A stretch of DNA of 30,601 nt from an uncultured Oscillospiraceae bacterium (lineage in GTDB: Bacteria > Bacillota > Clostridia > Oscillospirales > Oscillospiraceae), in contig CAKUPH010000019.1 in NCBI GenBank assembly GCA_934675115.1, positions 1 to 30,601 on the forward strand. The letters run 5' to 3'. The position numbers and the translations under genes were made by a program. Below the pieces are notes generated by a model. It did not search any database. It was given only the letters and a program-made list of their open reading frames with translations, and was not told the DNA's origin. Shown here in pieces: positions 14,392 through 21,596 of this stretch (its first letter is position 1; each line of letters opens with the position of its first letter).

Positions 14392-15405
14392 TTACTGGAT
14401 GGTCAGCACGCGGCTGGCCTCGGGGAAGATCTTGGCGTAGCCGGAAATGGTGGTGATGGCCGCCCGCTCCAGCTGGCGGTCGATGAGCTTGTCGTACTCC
14501 ACCGTCACGTCTCCGGCCTTCACCATCTCCAGCGCGTAATTGCGGTCGAGGCCGATGATGGTGCCCTCGGGCACAGCGGAGGTGCGCAGCACCTTGGCCC
14601 CCATGGGGGTGATGAGCTTGCCGGTACCGTGGAAATCAAGGCCCGCGGCGGCGTCCTGCATCTGGCTCATCTTCAGCAGCTTGAGCATGGTGTCGCTGCC
14701 CACCAGCAGGGTATTGAGCTGATAGGGCTCAAAGCTGTTCCAGAAGGCCAGCAGATCGTCATAGGTCAGCTTGCCCTCCACGGCGGTCTTGGTGGACGCG
14801 GCGGCGTTGTTGTTGCCGTCGCCGTTGATGACCACGTTGATGGCGTCCTCCAGATGCATTCGGCCGATCTGCGCGCCGATCTGGCGCAGGGTGACGGAGA
14901 ACAGGTCCAGCTTCTGGAAGCGGATGGCCTCGTAGGAGGCCACCAGCATTCTGCCCCGCTTGTGGAGCTGCACCAGACTGTCCTGAGTCTTGACGGTGGT
15001 GCTGGGAATGGCCGCGCCCTCGGCCACCCGCTTGAGCTTTTTCTCGTCCTCAGGCACGGAGGTGATAGAGCGGTAGTCCATCCCCTCGATGCGGGTCTCG
15101 GTGGCGGTGATGTCGGGCAGGATGTTGGCCTCCTCCATGCCCACCTTCACCGCCCGGGCGATGTACTCGGGGAACAGCACGGCGGACTGGCTGGTGGAAA
15201 AGAACTTGTCCACCACGTCGCTGCCCGCGCCCTTCACCCGGATGCCGAAGCGCTTGAGCTGGCGCTGGAAGGCGTCAAGGCCCTCCATGGCGGTGCCCTT
15301 GTACTGCTGGCCGGGGTCCAGCTCCTCCAGCGCCTGGCTGAAGGTCTTGCCGGACTGGTTGTACATGCTCTTTTCCAGCTTTACGTTCTCAAAATGATAA
15401 GCCAT
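14392..15405 (-). CDS. HK97-fold major capsid protein
   Basis: A 337-residue head shell protein. The N-terminal ~60 residues are helical and likely a scaffold-type delta region. Then come the extended arm (ITATETRIEGMDYRS), a long helix (SYEAIRFQKLDLFSV) and the C-terminal AITTISGYAKIFPEASRVLTIQ. This layout is typical of phage major capsid proteins of PBSX/XkdG-like type. ATG 15405 with GGGAGGAAG upstream. It unusually precedes the portal gene. Confidence 0.88.
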   Translation of the reverse strand: MAYHFENVKLEKSMYNQSGKTFSQALEELDPGQQYKGTAMEGLDAFQRQLKRFGIRVKGAGSDVVDKFFSTSQSAVLFPEYIARAVKVGMEEANILPDITATETRIEGMDYRSITSVPEDEKKLKRVAEGAAIPSTTVKTQDSLVQLHKRGRMLVASYEAIRFQKLDLFSVTLRQIGAQIGRMHLEDAINVVINGDGNNNAAASTKTAVEGKLTYDDLLAFWNSFEPYQLNTLLVGSDTMLKLLKMSQMQDAAAGLDFHGTGKLITPMGAKVLRTSAVPEGTIIGLDRNYALEMVKAGDVTVEYDKLIDRQLERAAITTISGYAKIFPEASRVLTIQ

Positions 15406-15426
15406 GTGATCTTCCTCCCTTTCTTT

Positions 15427-15774
15427 TTACAGCTTGATGACCGCAGTGCCGCTGGCCGCGTCCACGGACAGCACCAGACAGCTGACGCCGCCGCTGGTCA
15501 CGGTCTTGACGCCGCCGCTGCCGTCTCCGGCCAGCAGGCTGTAGCCCACGGCGGGGGCGGTATCGCTGTAGCTCACCGTCACGATGCCCTCCAGCTGAAC
15601 GGCGCCCACACCGTCGCCCTCGTCCCGCACCAGCACGCCGCAGAACTTGCCGTTCTCAGCGGCCTTGCCCACGGTGTTCTCCGCGGTCACCGTCACCACG
15701 GCGCCCTCCGCCGTGCCGTCCGCCACCTTGAGGGTGGCCAGCACCTGTCCGATCCCTTCCAGAGAAATGCTCAT
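15427..15774 (-). CDS. Small head protein, decoration-like
   Basis: A 115-residue beta-rich, Gly/Val-rich protein immediately before the major capsid gene. Segments such as GKAAENGKFCGVLVRDEGDG and SYSDTAPAVGYSLLAGDG resemble capsid decoration (head stabilisation) proteins, which sit in this position in many phages. ATG 15774 with GAGAGGAG upstream. The function is inferred from position and composition. Confidence 0.75.
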   Translation of the reverse strand: MSISLEGIGQVLATLKVADGTAEGAVVTVTAENTVGKAAENGKFCGVLVRDEGDGVGAVQLEGIVTVSYSDTAPAVGYSLLAGDGSGGVKTVTSGGVSCLVLSVDAASGTAVIKL

Positions 15775-15888
15775 CGTCCTTCTCCTCTCAAAAAATGTTT
15801 ATATGAAGGCCCTGACGGACCGTTCATCCATAAATTTTTTTCGCCCATAGGGCGACTCCTTTTTACGTCACCGGAAGCCCCGGCGGAG

Positions 15889-15977
15889 CGTCAGGTTTCG
15901 CCTGACGGCGACATCCTTTTTGTACGCACAAAAAGGATGCAAAAAAGCGCTTAGGGAGAAAACGCGGATTCGACTTC
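15889..15977 (+). repeat. Inverted repeat element, copy A
   Basis: An 89-bp unit starting CGTCAGG and ending GGATTCGACTTC. It is about 80% identical by eye to copy B in the opposite orientation (16350-16439). It contains two hairpins: GTCAGG/CCTGAC at the outer end and a 12-bp stem 15912-15923 / 15928-15939. Confidence 0.85.
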
Positions 15978-16349
15978 GAACGCAAAGGGCGCGTTCTAAC
16001 GCCGACGCGCCTTCCGGGAAAACCAGTTTTCCCGGAAACCCTTTCCGCCCTACGGGGTGGACGGGGTTGAAGGTTGCTTTGCGTTGCAGCGGCGCTATTG
16101 AGCCCATTTCCTTCAAGTCCGCACCAGCGCAGCGCCAGCGGAAATAAAACGGCAGCGTCTTACTGAAGTAGTCGGCAGAACTTCTGTGGCATAGCAATAG
16201 CAAGGCTATGCCAGACCCCTCTAAGGGGTACACAGGGGATTATCCCCTGTGCGTGCTTTTGGTGACTTTTCGCACGATCGAAAAGTCACCCCAGCGGAGC
16301 GTCCGCGGAGGACGCTCATAGTCTCTCGCCGGACTTCCGGCGAATTCGG

Positions 16350-16439
16350 GAAGTCGAATCCGTATTTTCCCCCCTGAGCGCATTTTTGCCTTCTTTTTGG
16401 GCGAGCAAAAAGAAGGTCGCCGTCAGGCAAAATCTGACT
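16350..16439 (-). repeat. Inverted repeat element, copy B
   Basis: A 90-bp unit read on the minus strand, partner of copy A. The long stem is kept (16416-16406 with 16399-16389) although its sequence differs: at two paired positions both bases have changed together (A-T to C-G, and C-G to T-A). The outer ends of both copies face outward, so the pair resembles long imperfect terminal inverted repeats around a ~550-bp segment. No target-site duplication was seen. Confidence 0.85.
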
Positions 16440-16490
16440 TTGGGGTTCTTTTCAAAGAAAAAACAGCTCTCAAAGGGCATGCCCTTTGAC

Positions 16491-17723
16491 CTACACTCTC
16501 CTCTCCACATACGTGGCAGTAATCCCCTCCCGCTCCCTCAGCCCCATCACAAAGTACCGAATCTCATCCATGGCGTGGTCGTGCTCTTTCCGCACCCGAT
16601 CGCGGCTCCCGCCGTCCTCCCAGCGGTACAGCCCGAACTCCCGGGCCGCCGCCCGGCACTGGCGGCACACCACGATCTTCCCGTCCTTGAGGGCCTGCGC
16701 CGTTGCTCCAATGCCCTCCAGCACCCGGTTGTCCGCCTTCCGGACGGGCCAGCCCCGCCGCCGCAGCGCTTCGATAAAGCTGGCCGCCGACGGGTCCACC
16801 AGCACCCTCTCGATCTCCCGCCCTCCAGCAAGGCGTTCCAGCTGCCGGACATACTCCCCGTCCGTCATCTGCCGCCCCTCCTCCCGGGCGTCGTAGTAAT
16901 ACTCGTCCACCCGGTACCAAACGCCGTCCTTCTCGCCCCACAGCCCGAAGGACGACGGGTTCCGGATGCCGTAGTCGCAGGAAATGCGCCACCGCCCGAA
17001 GGGCCCCTCCGGCCGGTCGGGCAGCCGGGCCGGGTCGATGAAGCCGTACACCAGCCCCTCCGCCGCCGCCCATTCGCCCAGCACATAACGCCGGTAAAAC
17101 GTTCCCTGAAACATCTTCCGGTACCGCCGCCGGACTTTCCCGCTCAGCGCCGGGTTGTCCTCCATGGTGAAGCGGAGGTACAGCGCGCCCTTTTCCTCCG
17201 CCCGGAGGATCCACTCCTGATAAAACCAGTGCTCCGGCCCCTCCGGGTTGCAGGAGAACCACAGCCGCGCCCCCTCGGCGGAGCACCGGGCGCAGGCCTG
17301 CTCCACGAAGGACCGGGGCATCAGCGCCGTCTCGTCCAGCAGCACTCCCGTCAGCGTGATGCCCTGAATGAGGGACGCGCTGGCCTCGTTGCGCCCGCCG
17401 TAGATGTAGAACACGTTTTCCCGGCCCCGGTAGCGCACCGTCAGCTGGTTCCGGCTCACCTGCTCCTCCCACCGGAACCCCATCCGCTCCAGCACCGGCC
17501 GCACCCCGGCCAGCACGTTCCGCCGCACCCCGTTCTGGGTTGGGGCGCACAGGCCGAACTGTCTGCCCCGGAAGCTCGTCATGGCCCACAAAAAGAAGGA
17601 CAGTCCCATGGCGAAGGTCTTGCCAGACCGCACCGCGCCGTCGCAGATGACGGCGTCATACCGCCCGTCCCGCCACCAGCGCAGCACCTGCCGCTGTTTG
17701 GGCGAAAACCGCAGGCCGCTCAT
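16491..17723 (-). CDS. Phage terminase large subunit (PBSX/XtmB-like)
   Basis: The DNA-packaging motor: ATPase plus nuclease, 410 residues. Walker A GAVRSGKT at 29-36, Walker B VLLDE at 127-131 with the catalytic Glu, a coupling-type SCNPEG at ~157-162. In the RNase H-like nuclease domain, acidic residues are D250 in SCDYG and D310 in VLVDPSA, with a further HDHAMDEIRYF stretch near the C-terminus. All key residues seem intact, so the motor is predicted active. ATG 17723 overlaps the small subunit stop as ATGA. The longer frame to 18074 is shadow. Confidence 0.93.
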   Translation of the reverse strand: MSGLRFSPKQRQVLRWWRDGRYDAVICDGAVRSGKTFAMGLSFFLWAMTSFRGRQFGLCAPTQNGVRRNVLAGVRPVLERMGFRWEEQVSRNQLTVRYRGRENVFYIYGGRNEASASLIQGITLTGVLLDETALMPRSFVEQACARCSAEGARLWFSCNPEGPEHWFYQEWILRAEEKGALYLRFTMEDNPALSGKVRRRYRKMFQGTFYRRYVLGEWAAAEGLVYGFIDPARLPDRPEGPFGRWRISCDYGIRNPSSFGLWGEKDGVWYRVDEYYYDAREEGRQMTDGEYVRQLERLAGGREIERVLVDPSAASFIEALRRRGWPVRKADNRVLEGIGATAQALKDGKIVVCRQCRAAAREFGLYRWEDGGSRDRVRKEHDHAMDEIRYFVMGLREREGITATYVERRV

Positions 17724-18025
17724 TCCTCCTCGCCGTCCAGTGCCGCCAGAAGCTCCTCCACGGAGCCGCCGTCCTCGTCCAGCAGCTCCCGCAGCATGGC
17801 CAGCACCTTCATCCGGTCCACGAACTTCACCTCGAGGGTGCCGTTGGCCCCCCGCCGCAGCTCGGCCACGCCGGTGAGGTCCAGCTCGTCCAGCATGTCC
17901 CGGTCCTCCGGCTCCAGAAAGGCTAGCTTCATCACGTCGTTGTTCCTGCATTTGGCCAGCTTCCGCAGATACCGGAGCAGCTCCCCCCGGCGGCGGCCGC
18001 TCTTTCCTCTCTTCTCGCCGTCCAT
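17720..18025 (-). CDS. Terminase small subunit-like protein, short, without visible HTH
   Basis: A 101-residue protein directly upstream of and overlapping the large terminase. The segment KLAFLEPEDRDMLDELDLTG and the C-terminal VKFVDRMKVLAMLRELL resemble the oligomerisation/C-terminal part of PBSX XtmA-type small terminases. The usual N-terminal helix-turn-helix that reads the pac/cos site is missing; the N-terminus is only a basic ~30-residue stretch (MDGEKRGKSGRRRGELLRYL). Start ATG 18025 has a strong GAGGAGGT. It is the first gene of the operon; no clear sigma-A promoter is seen upstream. Confidence 0.75.
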   Translation of the reverse strand: MDGEKRGKSGRRRGELLRYLRKLAKCRNNDVMKLAFLEPEDRDMLDELDLTGVAELRRGANGTLEVKFVDRMKVLAMLRELLDEDGGSVEELLAALDGEEE

Positions 18026-18117
18026 CCCATACCTCCTCACACCCCGTCCCGCGAACCGCCGGAAAGTTGCCCATCCGTGTGCAATCCTCAAAATTTTTCT
18101 CCGATTATTTTCCCGCC

Positions 18118-18132
18118 GCAACCGATAGTTGC
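18118..18132. promoter_or_regulatory. Candidate operator between the XRE gene and the phage-type operon
   Basis: A 15-bp inverted repeat GCAAC-CGATA-GTTGC lies 11 bp upstream of the -35 box of the XRE promoter. A second GTTGCCC half-site occurs at about 18067-18073. The position between two divergent units suits an XRE-family binding site; this is inference. Confidence 0.4.
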
Positions 18133-18143
18133 CCCCCGGATGG

Positions 18144-18172
18144 TTGACCGGGCTGCCCTTCTGCGCTATCAT
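18144..18172 (+). promoter_or_regulatory. Sigma-A promoter of the XRE regulator gene
   Basis: TTGACC (18144-18149), 17 bp, TATCAT (18167-18172). The predicted start near 18179 leaves a leader of about 13 nt that is almost only the ribosome binding site. Confidence 0.75.
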
Positions 18173-18191
18173 TTCAGATGAGGTGATGACC

Positions 18192-18893
18192 ATGTCATTG
18201 AGCGACCGCATCCGGGAACAGCGCAAAGCCTGCGGCCTTTCTCAGGAAAAGGTGGCGGAGTTCGTCGGGGTAAGCCGTCAGGCCGTTGCGAAGTGGGAAA
18301 CAGGCCGGTCCGCCCCCAGCACAGAAAATCTCTTCCGTCTGGCCGAGCTTTTCCACACCAGCGTTGACCTGCTTCTCCCCTCCGGGGACGCGCCGACCTC
18401 CTCCGCCGATCTGGTCCGGCTGCTCCTTGAGGCGGACGAAGCGCGCCGCGCCGCCCTGAATTCCCGCCGCAGGCGGAACCTTCGCTCCGCGCTCCTCATT
18501 CTCGCCGGATACCTCCTCATCTATCTCCTTGGCCGTGTCATCTGGGTGGAGCATTCCGACACCACGCTCGTCGGCTGGCTCTTCACCGCCGATCCTTCCC
18601 GCCCCGGCAGCTATCTCTACGGCTGGTTGTTGAGCCGCCGCATGTTCTGGTATGCCGCCGCCATCTCCGTGCTCCCCGCCCTCTTCGGCGCATACAGGTT
18701 TTCCGCCGTCACGCTGGCCGCCTTCGTCGCGGGGCTGCCCCTCGGTATTATCCTCGGCCCCAATCCCGCCGGAGCCGCCATCGGCCATACCCACTACGGC
18801 TGGGCCATCTGGGGCGTCATATTCCTTCTGTCCATCCCCGCCGGGATCATTCTGGAACACATCTGCGGAAAACGCGCAAAAAACACGGCCTGA
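18192..18893 (+). CDS. Membrane-anchored XRE-family transcriptional regulator
   Basis: A 233-residue protein. Residues ~5-60 form a Cro/CI-type helix-turn-helix (LSDRIREQRKACGLSQEKVA...VSRQAVAKWETGRSAPS). After a charged linker come four membrane segments near 100-120, 152-170, 173-193 and 203-225. Such proteins are thought to be DNA-binding regulators tied to the membrane and responding to envelope signals. ATG 18192 is preferred because AGGTGA lies at 18181-18186; ATG 18186 is too close. It is divergent from the phage-type operon with a 166-bp shared upstream region, making it a candidate regulator of that operon, or simply an independent host gene. Confidence 0.88.
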   Translation: MSLSDRIREQRKACGLSQEKVAEFVGVSRQAVAKWETGRSAPSTENLFRLAELFHTSVDLLLPSGDAPTSSADLVRLLLEADEARRAALNSRRRRNLRSALLILAGYLLIYLLGRVIWVEHSDTTLVGWLFTADPSRPGSYLYGWLLSRRMFWYAAAISVLPALFGAYRFSAVTLAAFVAGLPLGIILGPNPAGAAIGHTHYGWAIWGVIFLLSIPAGIILEHICGKRAKNTA

Positions 18894-18899
18894 AACGCC

Positions 18900-18939
18900 A
18901 AAAACGCGGCCGTTCCCAACTGGGAACGGCCGCGTTTTT
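18900..18939. terminator. Bidirectional terminator between the XRE gene and rlmH
   Basis: A perfect 19-bp inverted repeat (18900-18918 and 18921-18939, 2-nt loop) with A-run and T-run at its edges, so it can stop transcription from both convergent genes. Confidence 0.9.
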
Positions 18940-18950
18940 CCATTTTTTAT

Positions 18951-19433
18951 TCACTTATGATATTCCGAGCCTTCCAGAATTTTGAATCCCCGGTACACCT
19001 GCTCCAGCAGCATCACCCGGACCAGATGGTGGGGAAACGTCATCTCAGACATGCTCAGCCGCACGTCCGCCCGACTCTTCACCCTCGGCGACATACCGTA
19101 GGAGCCGCCGATGAGGAACGTCACATCGGAGCACCCCGCCACCATCCACCGGTTCAGGGTGTCCGCCAGCTCCGTGCTGGACATGGCCTTCCCCTCCACG
19201 CACATAGCCACCACCCGGCTGCCCTTTGGAATTTTGGCGAGGATGGCTTCGCTCTCCTTTTCCAGCGCCCCCTCAATCTGGCCCGCCGCCGGGCTCTGGG
19301 GCAGCCGCTCCTCCGCCAGCTCCACGATGTTCAGCTTACAGTAGCCCTTCAGCCGCTTCTGATACTCCGCGGCCGCCTCTATGTAAAACTTTTCCTTCAT
19401 CTTGCCCACACAGATGACCGTCACATTCAGCAT
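18951..19433 (-). CDS. rlmH: 23S rRNA (pseudouridine1915-N3)-methyltransferase RlmH
   Basis: A 160-residue SPOUT methyltransferase that modifies position 1915 in helix 69 of 23S rRNA using S-adenosylmethionine. It starts MLNVTVICVGKMKEKFY, has the LIGGSYGMSP loop of the knotted SAM site, and ends with MSEMTFPHHLVRVMLLEQ and YRGFKILEGSEYHK, all hallmark segments. ATG 19433 overlaps the walJ stop by 7 bp, so the two are translated together, as expected from the common walJ-rlmH neighbourhood in Firmicutes. Confidence 0.97.
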   Translation of the reverse strand: MLNVTVICVGKMKEKFYIEAAAEYQKRLKGYCKLNIVELAEERLPQSPAAGQIEGALEKESEAILAKIPKGSRVVAMCVEGKAMSSTELADTLNRWMVAGCSDVTFLIGGSYGMSPRVKSRADVRLSMSEMTFPHHLVRVMLLEQVYRGFKILEGSEYHK

Positions 19434-20233
19434 TCCGGCACCTCCATCCAGCCCGTTCCCTCGCTCCGCGGGGCGACGGTGAGAGTCACGTCCTCCCCCA
19501 CCCGGGCTTCGATCCCCGTCATGGCCCGCTCTGCGGCGCCCAGCGCCACCGACGGGGTGTTGTTCTCTTTGGAGAGATGGGCCAGCACAATCCGGCCCGT
19601 CCCCTGCTGAACGGCCCACGCCGCCAGCTTTCCCCCCGTCTCGTTGGACAGGTGGCCCTGACGGCTCAGGATCCGCTCCTTGAGCATGGCCGGGTACGGC
19701 CCCATCCGGAGCATATCCGGGTCGTAATTGAACTCGTTCACCAGCAGCCCGGCTCTCCGGATGCTGTCCAGCACCCCCCGGGTCACAACGCCCAGATCGG
19801 TGCACAGCGCCATTTTCCGGCTGCCGTCCTCCACCGTGAATCCCACCGGGCAGGCGCAGTCGTGGCTGATGGCAAAGGTGCCGACCACCAGATCGCCCAC
19901 GGCGAACCGCTCCCCCGGCTCGAACACCCGGAACCGCTCCTCCAGTCCCGCCGTCTTGCGGCAGATCTCCAACGCCGTAGGCTCGGCGGTGTAAAGCTCC
20001 GCCCCGATCTGGCGGCACAGCACCGGCAGTCCCGCGATGTGGTCGCTGTGCTCATGGGTGATGAGGACGCCCCGGACCTCCCCCGGCTCGATGCCCAGCG
20101 TCCGCAGGCCTGTGGTGATCCGCCGGGCGGACACCCCCGCGTCAATGAGAATATGGGTCTTTCCGTCGGACACCACCAGACAGTTTCCCGATGACCCGCT
20201 GGCCAGCGTCGCCGCCTTCAACAATGTACTCAC
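19427..20233 (-). CDS. walJ: MBL-fold metallohydrolase WalJ/YycJ
   Basis: A metallo-beta-lactamase-fold protein of the WalJ (YycJ) group, related to exonucleases and linked in Firmicutes to cell wall and DNA replication control. LASGSSGN near residue 10 and the metal motif HEHSDH at 60-65 (counting from 20233) are clear; further ligands lie in SHDCACP and near LAHLSKENN. GTG 20233 has no proper ribosome binding site. TTG 20224 has GAGGTG at 6 nt and gives an N-terminus MLKAATLASGSSGN like the family's, so the real start is likely 20224. A terminator ends only a few bases upstream. Confidence 0.92.
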   Translation of the reverse strand: MSTLLKAATLASGSSGNCLVVSDGKTHILIDAGVSARRITTGLRTLGIEPGEVRGVLITHEHSDHIAGLPVLCRQIGAELYTAEPTALEICRKTAGLEERFRVFEPGERFAVGDLVVGTFAISHDCACPVGFTVEDGSRKMALCTDLGVVTRGVLDSIRRAGLLVNEFNYDPDMLRMGPYPAMLKERILSRQGHLSNETGGKLAAWAVQQGTGRIVLAHLSKENNTPSVALGAAERAMTGIEARVGEDVTLTVAPRSEGTGWMEVPEC

Positions 20234-20236
20234 CTC

Positions 20237-20272
20237 AAAAAACAGGCCGGGGCGGTCTCCCGTCCCCGGCCC
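20237..20272 (-). terminator. Terminator after murA, abutting walJ
   Basis: On the minus strand a strong stem GGCCGGGG / CCCCGGCC with an inner ACGG/CCG part (20272-20245) is followed by TTTTTT at 20242-20237. It ends just before the walJ start. Confidence 0.8.
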
Positions 20273-20300
20273 GATGCGTCTATTTTGTTTCCGGGCGTTT

Positions 20301-21596
20301 TCAGCCCGCGGCCTCCGCCGTCTTTTCCTCGTCGGGGACCTCTACCATGCGGATGTCCGCCCCCACGCCGGAGAGCTTGCCCACGATGTCCTCGTAGCCC
20401 CGCTCGATGTGCTTGATGTTGGACACCTCCGTGGTGCCCTGGGCCGCAAGGCCCGCGATGACCATGGCCGCCCCCGCCCGCAGGTCGCATGCCTCCACCG
20501 GCGCGCCGGTGAGGGACTCCACGCCCTCAATGATGGCGATCTTGCCGTCCACCTGAATTTTCGCGCCCATCCGGCGAAACTCGTTGGTGTAGCGGTAGCG
20601 GTTGTCCCACACGCCCTCGGTGAGCACGCTGGTACCCTGTGCCAGACACAGCACTGCCGCGATCTGGGGCTGCATATCGGTGGGAAAGCCCGGATAGGGC
20701 ATGGTCTTGACGTTGGTGCGCTGGAGCGGCCCGTGGCGGCGGACGATAAGGCTGTCGCCGTCCTCCTCCACCTCAACGCCCATCTCCACCAGCTTGGCGG
20801 TGATGCACTCCATGTGCTTGGGGATGATGTTGTTGATGCGCACCTCGCCGCCGGCGGCGGCCACGGCGGCCATATAGGTGCCCGCCTCGATCTGGTCGGG
20901 GATAATGGAATACTCCCCGCCCCGGAGCTTGTCCACACCCCGGATCTTGATGACGTCGGTGCCCGCCCCCATGATGTTGGCGCCCATGGAGTTGAGGAAG
21001 TTGGCCAGATCCACGATATGGGGCTCCTTGGCGGCGTTTTCGATGACCGTCATGCCCTCCGCCAGCGTGGCGGCCAGCATGATGTTCATGGTGGCACCCA
21101 CGGTCACCACGTCGAGGTACACCTGCGTGCCCTTGAGCCGGCCCTCAGCGGCCTTCGCGCACACATAGCCGTTGCGCACGTCCACCTCCGCGCCCATGGC
21201 CATCATGCCCTTGATGTGCTGGTCGATGGGCCGCCCGCCGAAGTCGCATCCGCCGGGCAGGGGCACCTCCGCCGAGCCGAACCGGCCCAGCATGGCCCCG
21301 ATGAGGTAGTAGCTGGCCCGGATCTTCCGCCCGGACTCGTAGGGAACCTGCCGGTTCACCACGTGGGAGCAGTCCACGTCCACCGTGGTCCGGTTGACGG
21401 TGCGCACCTCGGCGCCCAGCTCCTGTAACATATTGAGCATCAGCGTCACGTCGCTGATCTGGGGAATATTCTCGATCCGGCACACTCCGTCCACCAGCAG
21501 GGCGGCGGGAATGATGCCGACGGCGGCGTTCTTCGCGCCGCTGATATTGATCTTACCGTACAGCGGTCTCCCGCCGTGGATGACATATTTCTTCAA
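20301..21596 (-). CDS. murA: UDP-N-acetylglucosamine 1-carboxyvinyltransferase MurA
   Basis: First committed step of peptidoglycan precursor synthesis: transfers enolpyruvate from PEP to UDP-GlcNAc. 431 residues, normal length. K22-N23 in SGAKNAAV and the active Cys 117 in LPGGCDFGGRP are present, so fosfomycin sensitivity of the site is expected. Start is TTG 21596 (MKKYVIHGG), with AAGAGGTG ten bases upstream; the ATG at 21767 would add 57 residues unlike any MurA. The first in-family residue is at the TTG. Own promoter at 21813-21841 and a long ~210-nt leader. Confidence 0.97.
   Translation of the reverse strand: MKKYVIHGGRPLYGKINISGAKNAAVGIIPAALLVDGVCRIENIPQISDVTLMLNMLQELGAEVRTVNRTTVDVDCSHVVNRQVPYESGRKIRASYYLIGAMLGRFGSAEVPLPGGCDFGGRPIDQHIKGMMAMGAEVDVRNGYVCAKAAEGRLKGTQVYLDVVTVGATMNIMLAATLAEGMTVIENAAKEPHIVDLANFLNSMGANIMGAGTDVIKIRGVDKLRGGEYSIIPDQIEAGTYMAAVAAAGGEVRINNIIPKHMECITAKLVEMGVEVEEDGDSLIVRRHGPLQRTNVKTMPYPGFPTDMQPQIAAVLCLAQGTSVLTEGVWDNRYRYTNEFRRMGAKIQVDGKIAIIEGVESLTGAPVEACDLRAGAAMVIAGLAAQGTTEVSNIKHIERGYEDIVGKLSGVGADIRMVEVPDEEKTAEAAG

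Larger units (their letters stand above)
15775..16490 (-). repeat. 716-bp non-coding, hairpin-dense interval inside the operon
   Basis: No credible gene is seen between the large terminase stop (16491) and the small head gene. Instead there are many inverted repeats: 15912-15939 (12-bp stem, 4-nt loop), about 16012-16036, about 16187-16212, 16230-16250 (9-bp stem), 16261-16284 (12-bp stem), about 16289-16316, about 16325-16342, 16389-16416 (11-bp stem), and a 20-bp perfect palindrome near 16470-16489. Short open frames (up to 121 residues) cross these and have no family-like content. The two ends carry the 90-bp inverted copies listed separately. It interrupts an otherwise compact operon. Confidence 0.8.
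4688..18025 (-). mobile_element. Domesticated prophage / gene-transfer-agent-like particle locus (contractile tail, PBSX-like)
   Basis: A continuous minus-strand block of about 20 genes: terminase, head, connectors, contractile tail and baseplate. Most genes overlap by ATGA or lie within 40 bp of each other, the exception being the 716-bp gap 15775-16490. Tail gene order (sheath, tube, chaperone, LysM protein, XkdQ-like, spike, gp25-like, baseplate J, XkdU-like) is that of the B. subtilis PBSX group. No integrase, excisionase, repressor of lambda type, replication, holin, lysin or fibre gene is present, and no flanking att-like direct repeat was seen. Codon style matches neighbouring host genes. 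It could be a functional domesticated particle or a degraded prophage; see findings. Confidence 0.8.

Noticed and set aside
15868..16233. 121-residue minus-strand open frame (MYPLEGSGIALLLL...) in the gap of the phage-type operon.
   Set aside because: It crosses several strong hairpins and copy A of the inverted repeat, has no good ribosome binding site and no family-like content; judged a by-product of the repeat element.
15889..16439. CRISPR array, considered because of the repeats.
   Set aside because: Only two inverted copies with internal hairpins, no regular spacer pattern and no cas genes.
16386..18128. 580-residue plus-strand open frame.
   Set aside because: It is antisense to the large terminase, which has all its motifs; typical GC-rich shadow frame.
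18026..18191. LexA-type SOS box controlling the phage operon.
   Set aside because: No GAAC-N4-GTTC type site; the only clear palindrome is GCAAC-N5-GTTGC, which does not fit.
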